Both the position numbers and the translations under genes were made by a program. Shown piece by piece: positions 16,793 through 24,430 of a DNA stretch of 47,719 nt (position 1 is its first letter; the number at the start of each line of letters is the position of its first letter). The DNA is from DAINBT01 sp036732785. GTDB taxonomy: Bacteria > Planctomycetota > Phycisphaerae > Sedimentisphaerales > SM23-30. The notes under the pieces were generated by a model. That model did no database searches, had not been told where the DNA came from, and saw nothing but the letters and a program-made list of their open reading frames with translations. The DNA lies in contig CAZICK010000021.1 of the NCBI GenBank assembly GCA_964537505.1, positions 1 to 47,719 on the forward strand, read 5' to 3'.

Positions 16793-18208
16793 ATGCCGGA
16801 AATTTCCTACAAGATAATTGAGTTACTCTGCATTCTCGGGATAGTCTCAGGTGTACGACTTATGAATTCGCCCAGGACAGCCAGAACGGGAAACCTCCTT
16901 GGTGCAGCTTGCATCTTAATTGCGATTATTACAACTATGATTGCTAACGAAATTGTTTCTCTGAATATACTCTGGGTTTCACTGGTCTTAGGCTCTGTTA
17001 TCGGCTGTTTGCTGGCGGTGTATGTTACCATGACACGGATCCCACAGTTAGTGGCATTATTGAATGCTTCTGGTGGAGCAGCTTCGGCCATAGTTGCTTT
17101 CGTTGTTCTCACCGGCGGCAGTGCGGCTGTTTCAGATATCGCAAGATTCACCGGTGCTGTTGCTCTGGTGATTGGCAGTGTTACATTTGACGGCAGCCTT
17201 GTCGCGGCGGCAAAACTGGATGGAAAAATAACTCCGCTTCCTATCATACTTAGAGGCCATTTCTTTCTTAATCTTCTAACACTAATCGCAGCCGCAATAC
17301 TTATCACGCTTGTAACTATCAGTTCTTACAACATGGCAACAATGCTCTCGGTTCTTTTAATTGTCATAAGCTTAGTATTTGGTATTCTTTTTTCGATTCG
17401 TATTGGCGGCGGCGATATGCCTATAGCTATTTCTTTATTGAATTCTCTGTCCGGAGTTGCCGCAGCGACAGTTGGCCTGGTAACATCAAATTTGTTAGTG
17501 GTGGTCGTCGGAGCTATTGTCGGTTCTGCGGGAATTGTCTTAACACAAATTATGTGTCGCGCTATGAATAACAGTATCCTTGACGTTCTGATGGGCAAAA
17601 CCGCTTTATCAGCGACACAAATGGCCACTAGTTCCACAGGCGAAGATTCCTCTGTGCAAACCTCACCAGGCACGCCAACAGCGGAAAATATATCCGTTGC
17701 CATGGATAAGGCAACGGCAATCATCGGTGCTGCAAAAAAAATAATTATCGTTCCAGGTTATGGCATGGCCTTGGCTCAGGCCCAGGCTCAGGTTAAACAG
17801 TTAGCTTTCATATTGGAAGCAAAGGGCAAACAAGTAAAATTCGCGATTCATCCTGTTGCCGGCCGTATGCCGGGGCACATGAATGTATTATTGGCGGAAG
17901 TGGAAGTCCCCTATGATAAATTGTACCCTATGGAAACCATTAATCCTGAATTCAAAGAAACAGACGTTGCTTTGGTGGTTGGTGCGAATGACGTGATCAA
18001 TCCTGCTGCCAAAACAGCGGAAGGAACCCCTATTTACGGCATGCCCGTACTGAGTGTGGACGAGGCGGATTATGTAATCATTTGCAACAAAGATACGCGT
18101 CCCGGGTACGCCGGTGTAAACAACCCACTGTATTTGCCAAGGCACAATACGATCGTGCTTCTTGGTGATGCCGCAGAAACCCTTAGTACCATTTTAGAAA
18201 AATTGTAG
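16793..18208 (+). CDS. pntB: NAD(P) transhydrogenase beta subunit
   Basis: A 471-aa subunit. The N-terminal half has about eight to nine membrane helices (SGGAASAIVAF, GGGDMPIAISLLNSLSGVAAA). The C-terminal NADP(H)-binding domain III shows VPGYGMALAQAQ, FAIHPVAGRMPGHMNVLLAEV, VVGANDVINPAA and CNKDTRPGYAGVNNPLY. All conserved blocks are present, so with pntAA and pntAB the enzyme should be complete. The Lrp-type gene follows 13 bp later and is likely in the same operon. Confidence 0.95.
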   Translation: MPEISYKIIELLCILGIVSGVRLMNSPRTARTGNLLGAACILIAIITTMIANEIVSLNILWVSLVLGSVIGCLLAVYVTMTRIPQLVALLNASGGAASAIVAFVVLTGGSAAVSDIARFTGAVALVIGSVTFDGSLVAAAKLDGKITPLPIILRGHFFLNLLTLIAAAILITLVTISSYNMATMLSVLLIVISLVFGILFSIRIGGGDMPIAISLLNSLSGVAAATVGLVTSNLLVVVVGAIVGSAGIVLTQIMCRAMNNSILDVLMGKTALSATQMATSSTGEDSSVQTSPGTPTAENISVAMDKATAIIGAAKKIIIVPGYGMALAQAQAQVKQLAFILEAKGKQVKFAIHPVAGRMPGHMNVLLAEVEVPYDKLYPMETINPEFKETDVALVVGANDVINPAAKTAEGTPIYGMPVLSVDEADYVIICNKDTRPGYAGVNNPLYLPRHNTIVLLGDAAETLSTILEKL

Positions 18209-18221
18209 CGGGAGTAGCACT

Positions 18222-18656
18222 ATGCAGCCGGATACACTTGATTGGAAAATAATCAATATCTTGTCGAAAAAATATGTGCCCAACAGTACTGTTGCCAGGA
18301 AGCTCGGTGTCACCGAGGGTACGATCCGACAAAGATTAAAACGACTGCAAAATGGTGGCGTTCTCAAAATAAGGGCTTTACGCGACCCCAGTATTTTGGA
18401 GAACCAACAATTGGCTATAGTTGCCGCAACACTAATGGAGGCGAAATATCTGGACAAGAAAGCTCAGGAAATTTCTGAACTGGAAAATGTCTTGTCGGTT
18501 TCCATTGTTTCGGGCCAATATGATTTCCTGATTGAAGTTCTGGTGGAATCCAACAAAGGTCTTGTTAGCTTTTTGACAGAAAAACTTTCTACCATCGGAG
18601 GAATATCTAAGACGGAGACTTTTGTCATACTGAAAAGCTACGAAAAGTGGGTATAG
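18222..18656 (+). CDS. Lrp/AsnC-family transcription regulator
   Basis: A 144-aa regulator with an N-terminal winged helix-turn-helix (LDWKIINILSKKYVPNSTVARKLGVTEGTIRQRLKRL). A C-terminal RAM/ligand-sensing domain follows, with VSIVSGQYDFLIEVLVESNKGLVSFL. A GGGAG ribosome site precedes the ATG. As the last gene of the pnt cluster it may control that operon, perhaps through the tandem repeat in its promoter; that link is inference from position. Confidence 0.88.
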   Translation: MQPDTLDWKIINILSKKYVPNSTVARKLGVTEGTIRQRLKRLQNGGVLKIRALRDPSILENQQLAIVAATLMEAKYLDKKAQEISELENVLSVSIVSGQYDFLIEVLVESNKGLVSFLTEKLSTIGGISKTETFVILKSYEKWV

Positions 18657-18740
18657 TAACGTTTATACAGGAAATGCCTAAAGATGTTGGAATGTTGTCT
18701 CGTTACGGTGATTTTTCTCTCCAGGGCATTTCTTTCTATC

Positions 18741-18769
18741 TTGACAACCCTGATTCCTTAGAGTATAAG
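18741..18769 (+). promoter_or_regulatory. Strong promoter in front of a decayed gene
   Basis: TTGACA (18741-18746), 17-bp spacer, TATAAG (18764-18769). Transcription would begin near 18776 and enter the pseudogene at 18812. Confidence 0.6.
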
Positions 18770-18811
18770 GTATCCATTGGACTAACTTCCTGATTCCTTT
18801 TTTTTGAACAG

Positions 18812-19211
18812 ATGCAAAATCAACAGCGAATAGGTGTATTACATTATCATCTGCTCCCGGGTGGTGTCCGCACCGTTATAAACTAACGCTTTGCGAGTTT
18901 TGATCGCTCACGGTGGTTATAACTATCTGGAAATCGATTTTATCTCCAGTGACGCCCGAAGGGAACCGGGTGACCTCGGCTCTGCCGGATTTTCTGGAAC
19001 GGCTTTCCACCACTGTTACCGAGGAAAACCGAAAGGCCGACCAGGCAATCATGGCAGAGGAAAATCGGGAAACGCCGATTGAAATTCCCGCTGACGTTCA
19101 GGCAAAAAAAACCACATTGAAAACGTCATAAAAGGGACCGACGATAGCTGGGAACGACGCGAACGACGCTCGAAACAGATCAAAGGGAAATTTTATACCC
19201 GGCAGGCGTAA
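18812..19211 (+). pseudogene. Decayed gene, glycosyltransferase-like N-terminus
   Basis: Several short frames line up into one damaged protein. Frame one starts at the ATG at 18812 and reads IGVLHYHLLPGGVRTVI before a stop at 18884. Frame two continues LRVLIAHGGYNYLEIDFISS from 18891. Frame three reads TPEGNRVTSALPDFLERL onward to about 19108. A shift at an eight-A run (19104-19111) leads to a basic end, SWERRERRSKQIKGKFYTRQ, with stop at 19209-19211. The HYHL-PGGV start is typical of GT4-like glycosyltransferases; the rest is not recognised. At about 130 codons it is far shorter than such enzymes, so internal deletion plus frameshifts is the simplest reading. Confidence 0.5.
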
Positions 19212-19237
19212 ATGCGGTTTCGCACTATAGAGAAGGT

Positions 19238-20290
19238 TTACAAAAGCTTATTGCGGATAAATTCAGCACGGACCTCGTCACGCTCATTTTCGGCGAGGTC
19301 CCTTTTGTATAGATTCTGCAGATGCCCCGGCTGAGTCAACATAAACAGTTCGTTTACGGTTTTCAGATCGATATCAGTGACGCGTTCCAGATGGATGCCC
19401 AGTCGCACAAAGCTCAGCAGATAGATAGCTTCCTCTGAGCTTATCATTCGTGCGTTGGCCAAAACACCGATGGCTCGGAATATCTTGTCTTCCAGGGCGA
19501 TTGCGCGATCTTTGAGGAGTTTATCGCGGGCTCGGCGTTCGTATTCCACGATGGGACCGATCGCCTGGGAAGTCAGTTCCTCGATGATTTGCGTTTCGGT
19601 TTTGCCCAGAGTGGTCTGATTGGAAAGTTGGTAAAAATCGCCGATCGGTTCAGTGCCTTCACCGTAGAGGCCGCGTACCGCCAGGTGCATTTCTTTGGCG
19701 GCGCGAAAAACCTTTTCGATCTGGCCGATTATCTTCAGGGCCGGCAGATGCAGCATAACGGAAACCCGAAGTCCGGTTCCCACATTGGTCGGACAAGCGG
19801 TCAGATAACCGTATTTCGGCGAAAACGAGTAGTCCATCTTCTTCTCGAGAAGATTGTCGATGCGATTACTATGGTCGTACGTCTCTTCCAGTTGCAAACC
19901 GCTGGCCAACACTTGCATACGAATGTGGTCTTCTTCATTGATCATCACGGACAACGATTCATCGTGCGACAGGGCTACGCCGCAAGGACCTTCTCTATCC
20001 ACCAGCCGTTGTGATATCAGGTGCCTTTCAACCAGAACCAACCGTTCCAGGGGGGCCGTTTCTTCCATGTTAACGTACCACAAATCGTTTTTAAGTTCGG
20101 TCTCCATTACTTTGCCGCGAATAAAGTCCAGCAGTTCACGCTGCTGTTCTTTATCAGCGTGGGGAAAAAAAAGAAAACCGGCAACATTGCGCGCCAAACG
20201 GATACGGGAGGAAATGACAATGTCGCTCATCGGCCCGGAACCGTCCATCCAGTCCGAAACCTTCTTATATATGTTCGTGATATCTTTCAT
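19238..20290 (-). CDS. mcsB: Protein arginine kinase
   Basis: A 350-aa phosphagen-kinase-fold enzyme that phosphorylates protein arginines, marking proteins for ClpCP and controlling CtsR-type stress responses. Visible are the ATP-site SSRIRLARNVAG, the conserved TACPTNVGTGLR with its Cys, and the C-terminal RDEVRA that matches the RDXXRA phosphoarginine pocket. It lies 95 bp downstream of mcsA on the same strand. No ctsR or clpC is present next to the pair in this window. Confidence 0.95.
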   Translation of the reverse strand: MKDITNIYKKVSDWMDGSGPMSDIVISSRIRLARNVAGFLFFPHADKEQQRELLDFIRGKVMETELKNDLWYVNMEETAPLERLVLVERHLISQRLVDREGPCGVALSHDESLSVMINEEDHIRMQVLASGLQLEETYDHSNRIDNLLEKKMDYSFSPKYGYLTACPTNVGTGLRVSVMLHLPALKIIGQIEKVFRAAKEMHLAVRGLYGEGTEPIGDFYQLSNQTTLGKTETQIIEELTSQAIGPIVEYERRARDKLLKDRAIALEDKIFRAIGVLANARMISSEEAIYLLSFVRLGIHLERVTDIDLKTVNELFMLTQPGHLQNLYKRDLAENERDEVRAEFIRNKLL

Positions 20291-20385
20291 GAGCTAAATC
20301 GAGATAACTTTCCGCCAGACAGATACTACCGCGTATAGTCGATGTTGGTGTCTAAGCCATATACAATAGTGCGATTTCGCACAAT

Positions 20386-20868
20386 TTAGTTTGTTTCATA
20401 TTTACTGATTTCATCACGAAGATGGGCGGCTGTTTCGTAATCCTCTTCCTTAATCGCACGATGAAGGTCCTGGCGAAAGCGAAGTAATTTCAACTGTTGA
20501 CTGAGTTTGCCGGTGGGATTCTCGGGTACTCGGCCGATATGAGTGACGGCTCCTTCATGGGCTCGTTCGATCAGGCCGAGAAGAGGTTTCTCGAATGCGG
20601 CATAGTCATTAGGACATCCCAGCAGACCACTTTTACGGAATTCGCTCCATGACAGGTCGCACTGCGGACAGGACAGGCTGGTCAACTCTTTTGTTTCGCG
20701 TTGGGCTTCCACCAGATCATTCAGCAGGCTGCTTATGGGAACATGCTGCTTAATCGTGATTCCTTCGCTTTGGGCGCACTGTTCACACAAATGCTGTTCA
20801 ACCTTCTGGCCGTCGATGATTTCCGTAAGATGAACGGTAGCACGCTTACCGCACAACTGACACTGCAT
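20386..20868 (-). CDS. mcsA: McsA-like activator of arginine kinase
   Basis: A 160-aa zinc-finger protein. An N-terminal CQLCG / CEQCAQ pair of CxxC motifs is followed by a second CPQC and LLGCPNDYAAF region. The C-terminal UVR motif helix is LHRAIKEEDYETAAHLRDEI. McsA binds and activates McsB. The start ATG has AAGGAG about 10 nt upstream and a strong promoter lies at 20933-20961. UvrB/C-motif proteins of this size outside mcsB loci are often only called UvrB/UvrC domain proteins, but the neighbour settles the assignment. Confidence 0.92.
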   Translation of the reverse strand: MQCQLCGKRATVHLTEIIDGQKVEQHLCEQCAQSEGITIKQHVPISSLLNDLVEAQRETKELTSLSCPQCDLSWSEFRKSGLLGCPNDYAAFEKPLLGLIERAHEGAVTHIGRVPENPTGKLSQQLKLLRFRQDLHRAIKEEDYETAAHLRDEISKYETN

Positions 20869-20932
20869 TACCTGGCTCCTTGTTCTTGGTTATTACGCCA
20901 CGGTCCATAGTTTCCACGGGCTCCATTGCATT

Positions 20933-20961
20933 ATTATAGATCGCCTGACTCTTATCGTCAA
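20933..20961 (-). promoter_or_regulatory. Promoter of mcsA-mcsB
   Basis: Minus-strand TTGACG (20956-20961), 17-bp spacer, perfect TATAAT (20933-20938), about 65 bp upstream of the mcsA ATG. No CtsR-like heptamer repeat was noticed beside it. Confidence 0.7.
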
Positions 20962-21059
20962 TAATTTCTCCTGTCTGAATCCGGGATTTGACTTAATACC
21001 ACAACATTAGTCGTTATAGGACATTAGGTTAGCATAGATGGCTTGGCTTGATACTGATA

Positions 21060-21452
21060 TCAGTCCCGGGGTGGGCGGTACGCTGCCCGATTGTCAGGCG
21101 TCTCCCACACGAGCACCTCCGTCAGGTGGACCCGACCGGGCAATTGCCTGGCAAGCCCATCATAAATGTAACGGGCGATACGTTCCGTTGAGGGATTTAT
21201 GTTTGTGTCGTCCCCGGCGGCTAACTCGGTCAGGTTATTGATGAACTCCGCCTGTTTCATTGGCTCAACAATCTGCCGTAACAGCCGCTGAAGCATCTGA
21301 AAATCCATTACCAGACCGCAGTTATCCAGTTGAGCACTCTCGACCGTTGCCCGGACACGCCAATCGTGGTGGTGCGGCTGTTCCTGCTTTCCATGGGATC
21401 CCACCAGATAATGACCTGCGTTAAAGACTATTTCTGCCGCTATGCTGTACAT
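21060..21452 (-). CDS. 6-pyruvoyltetrahydropterin synthase / QueD-like protein
   Basis: A 130-aa member of the PTPS/QueD fold. Zinc ligands are evident as His14 (FNAGHYL) and His27/His29 in PHHHDW. A later DFQMLQ stretch and a C-terminal VLVWETPDNRAAY (the conserved Glu region) fit the family. The usual catalytic Cys four residues before the HxH is missing: the sequence there is QEQPHHH. Normal 6-carboxytetrahydropterin (queuosine) chemistry is therefore doubtful, and a PTPS-III-like or other pterin role is possible. It lies 2 bp downstream of coaD and should be cotranscribed with it. Confidence 0.82.
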   Translation of the reverse strand: MYSIAAEIVFNAGHYLVGSHGKQEQPHHHDWRVRATVESAQLDNCGLVMDFQMLQRLLRQIVEPMKQAEFINNLTELAAGDDTNINPSTERIARYIYDGLARQLPGRVHLTEVLVWETPDNRAAYRPPRD

Positions 21453-21454
21453 AA

Positions 21455-21946
21455 TTACGTATCAAGCTTGTTTTTGAGTTTCTTATAAATAGAAGGAGGG
21501 ATAAGGCCCGATACATCACCACCGTAACGGCCGACCTCGCGTATAAGGGTGGAGGAGGTAAAACCGTACTGTTCGCCGGTCATGATGAACATTGTTTCCA
21601 GATGGCCCACCGCCCGATTGGTCAGAGCCAACTCGAATTCGTGCTGAACGTCGGTCAGGTTCCGCAGACCTCGCAGAATCACCTGAGCACCTACTCTGCG
21701 GGCAAAATCCACCATTAGGCCGCTGAATCGCTCAACTTTCACCTCCGGTATGTCGTTGGTTAGCTCCCGGATCATCTCGACTCGCTCCTGGCCGTCGAAG
21801 AGATACTCCTTTTGCGGATCGTCGCCCACGGCGATGATTAATTCGTCCACGATCTTGATTCCGCGGTGGATAACGTCCAAATGCCCATTGGTGATCGGAT
21901 CGAAAGAGCCTGGAAATATCGCCCGCACGAATTTGTTCGGTGCCAT
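21455..21946 (-). CDS. coaD: Phosphopantetheine adenylyltransferase
   Basis: A 163-aa enzyme for the penultimate step of coenzyme A synthesis, transferring AMP to 4'-phosphopantetheine. The nucleotidyltransferase motif GSFDPITNGHLDVI is near the N-terminus, with RGLRNLTDVQHEFELA and the C-terminal TSSTLIREV. All key blocks are intact. It heads a two-gene unit with the QueD-like gene. Confidence 0.95.
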   Translation of the reverse strand: MAPNKFVRAIFPGSFDPITNGHLDVIHRGIKIVDELIIAVGDDPQKEYLFDGQERVEMIRELTNDIPEVKVERFSGLMVDFARRVGAQVILRGLRNLTDVQHEFELALTNRAVGHLETMFIMTGEQYGFTSSTLIREVGRYGGDVSGLIPPSIYKKLKNKLDT

Positions 21947-22053
21947 AACTGCCCTTCATAGAAGAAGTTAGCTGCTAAGCCATCATTCCAACAACATAGT
22001 CTCGATGGCGTCGTCAAAAGTCAATATCCACGCCCAAAAATCCTTTGGGTGTC

Positions 22054-22094
22054 AGAATCAACGTATCAAAATAGTTCTGACGCTGGCGTCATCC
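22054..22094. repeat. Dispersed intergenic repeat, copy B
   Basis: Partner of 14962-15002 (29/41 identical). It ends in the palindrome TGACGCTGGCGTCA (22078-22091), which is better preserved here than in copy A. Confidence 0.4.
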
Positions 22095-22165
22095 TACGCA
22101 AAAACCACCGACCTGGCAAGCAAAAATAATGATCGAGCCGACCCGAGTTTTACGAGGTTGCTGTT

Positions 22166-23215
22166 TTAATGTGTCGCGGAACTATTTCCCATGGCGGTTA
22201 TTACTGTTGATAACAGGAGAAGTATCAGTCCCAGATAGACCAGGGCCATGGTTTTTTTGCTAACACCTTTCCATTCCTTCATGGCAATTCCGCAGATAGT
22301 GCTGAACATGATCACGAAAGCCAGATGGATGGACCAGCTTGAAAAATCGAATTTTCCCATAAAAGTCGTGCCCATTCCATAGAAGAAGAACCCGGTGTAC
22401 CAGATGGTTCCGGCAGAGGCGGCTAATATAAAGTTTGAACTGAGCATTTTTGGTGCAAGGCCGAGATAATCTGTGTAACTTTTATTTTTGATGTTGAGGA
22501 TAATACACCAGATACTGTTGACGGTGAATCCTCCGCCCATAATGAGAATGAATACGGGGGCGTTTTTTAATATGTTCGAGGCGCCGGACTGAAGTGCGGC
22601 GTCGGCGATAGGTTTTCCGGCGTTTATGGCATAGGCAAAACCTGCACTCATGATTCCTGAGAACACCGCAACGAAAAATCCTTTGGTCAGGGCGAATTCT
22701 TTGATGCCTTCTTTTTTTTGCTCATCAGTCACCTCGCGTTCCTTTCGCATTCCAGCGTATCCGCACTGGCCTATACCCAGCAGGCAAACGGCAATACCAC
22801 CGAGTAGCAGATGCCCCGCACTTGACCCCAACAGCCCACTCATATCACCTTGCACAATTGGTGGCATTAATGTTCCGAAAGTCGCACAGAATCCCAGTGC
22901 GACCGCCATTCCCAGCGACATGCCCAGGTAACGCATTGTCAAACCAAAAGTCAGGCTGCCGAACCCCCACATCCCTCCGAACAAGTATGTCATGAGAACA
23001 CTTTTATGTGGACTGTTACTAATAGCTTCAACCGGATTAGTCCTGGCACAAATGGCAACCAGCCATGGGACGATGACCCAGGCGGCAAGGCCTTGGATAA
23101 GCCAGCCGCTTTCCCATGACCATTTTTCAACTTTTTTCAGTGGCGCATAAAAAGTGCCGTGCGCTACACCACCGACTGAATGAAGAATAACGCCAAGAAA
23201 AGGACCGTCGATCAT
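22166..23215 (-). CDS. rhaT: RhaT-type L-rhamnose/proton symporter
   Basis: A 349-aa inner-membrane protein with about ten helices and the RhaT family pattern: an N-terminal LGVILHSVGGVAHGTFYAPLK, then EKWSWESGWLIQGLAAW, and a central VFSGIMSAGFAYAINAGKPI. RhaT imports L-rhamnose with H+. It is downstream of the URO-D-like and GH106 genes on the same strand, 30 bp from the former. This matches its predicted sugar, because GH106 enzymes release rhamnose. No rhamnose isomerase, kinase or aldolase is seen in the window, so breakdown after uptake is encoded elsewhere. Confidence 0.9.
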   Translation of the reverse strand: MIDGPFLGVILHSVGGVAHGTFYAPLKKVEKWSWESGWLIQGLAAWVIVPWLVAICARTNPVEAISNSPHKSVLMTYLFGGMWGFGSLTFGLTMRYLGMSLGMAVALGFCATFGTLMPPIVQGDMSGLLGSSAGHLLLGGIAVCLLGIGQCGYAGMRKEREVTDEQKKEGIKEFALTKGFFVAVFSGIMSAGFAYAINAGKPIADAALQSGASNILKNAPVFILIMGGGFTVNSIWCIILNIKNKSYTDYLGLAPKMLSSNFILAASAGTIWYTGFFFYGMGTTFMGKFDFSSWSIHLAFVIMFSTICGIAMKEWKGVSKKTMALVYLGLILLLLSTVITAMGNSSATH

Positions 23216-23245
23216 AGAGATTCTCCGTAATCAATGATTCGTATC

Positions 23246-24376
23246 TTAATATAGTTTTGACATATTGATTTTGTCAACCTGATCTTGGTCATCTTTGATG
23301 CTTAAGATGGAATCGTCGATGTCTTCACACAGGCTGCCTGCTGATCTGTATAGTGCGAGAATATTTTCCAGGGGGGAACCAACTTGTATCGCGTGTGTCG
23401 GGCCTAAAAACAGTCTGCCTTTGGGGAACAGGTCCAGGCGACGTTTTACTTCTCTTTCAACGTCTTGGGGCTTGCCCCATGCCATAGTCGTCTGGACGCA
23501 TACCGAACCGCAGAATACCAGCTTGTCGCCAAAATCTTTTTGCAGATTAGCGATGTTCATTTGGGGCGTGGTCGGCTGAACAACATCGTAAACATCAAGG
23601 CCAAGCTCGATAAGCCGGGGTAAAAACTCATAGACACAGCCGCATATATGCATCATCGTACGCGCTCCATAACGGTGGGCCATATCAAAATATTTTTTTA
23701 ATTTCGGCGCAAAATATTTTTCAAAAATGCTCTTATTGATCATCGGACCATTCTGGTTGCCAAGATCTTCACCAATATGTGTAAAATCGATAAGACCATC
23801 GGCAGCCTGCAGTGCCCGTTCATGCATGTCATAGTAAAACTTAAACCGTGCTTCCATTATTGCAAGATAGACAGGGTTATCATCCATCAGGTCCATCAGC
23901 ACCTGCTCCATACCGCGAGCTCGTGCGATGCTGTTAATGAAATCCATATCTCCGGCTGTGCCGAAACAAACCGCGTAATCTTTATACTTTTCGCATTGCT
24001 GCTTTATAGTCGAATAATCAAACCAGTCAGATGTGGGAAAATGCGAACGGTCCAGGTCTTCCAGCTTGTTAACGCCGGCAAAGGGCTGATAGCAGGACTC
24101 AAGGTATTTGCCGCCTTCGAACTGGGCATATTTATATCGCTCGCCAAAATACCCCTCGACGCTGCCATCAGGAAATGTTCTTAGTTCCGGACCAATATAA
24201 ACAGGCTCGACATAACGAAAATCTTCACCGACAACACGCAAAAGCTGTTCCATATTCGTAAGGCCAAAGTGCTCCATGATGATATGGTTGATCTCTGGAG
24301 TTCCCTCATGCTTGATCGGTATGCGGTCATAACCGGTTCTATTAAAAGCTCCTAATACGCGTTCTTTGGAAGTCAT
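23246..24376 (-). CDS. Uroporphyrinogen decarboxylase-like protein
   Basis: A 376-aa URO-D superfamily protein. It lacks the N-terminal signature of true HemE and has HICGCVYEFLPRL, like the zinc-binding HxCG motif of corrinoid-dependent methyltransferases (MtaA/CmuA type). Planctomycetes carry many such proteins in sugar loci, with unknown reaction. It sits between GH106 and RhaT on the same strand, so a role in rhamnose or methylated-sugar use is plausible but unproven. Start at ATG 24376 (MTSKERVLGAF), the usual beginning for this group. Confidence 0.8.
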   Translation of the reverse strand: MTSKERVLGAFNRTGYDRIPIKHEGTPEINHIIMEHFGLTNMEQLLRVVGEDFRYVEPVYIGPELRTFPDGSVEGYFGERYKYAQFEGGKYLESCYQPFAGVNKLEDLDRSHFPTSDWFDYSTIKQQCEKYKDYAVCFGTAGDMDFINSIARARGMEQVLMDLMDDNPVYLAIMEARFKFYYDMHERALQAADGLIDFTHIGEDLGNQNGPMINKSIFEKYFAPKLKKYFDMAHRYGARTMMHICGCVYEFLPRLIELGLDVYDVVQPTTPQMNIANLQKDFGDKLVFCGSVCVQTTMAWGKPQDVEREVKRRLDLFPKGRLFLGPTHAIQVGSPLENILALYRSAGSLCEDIDDSILSIKDDQDQVDKINMSKLY

Positions 24377-24430
24377 TGTAGAACGTTTCCTTATAAAACT
24401 TTTAGCTGGTTTCTGATATAAAAAGCATCA

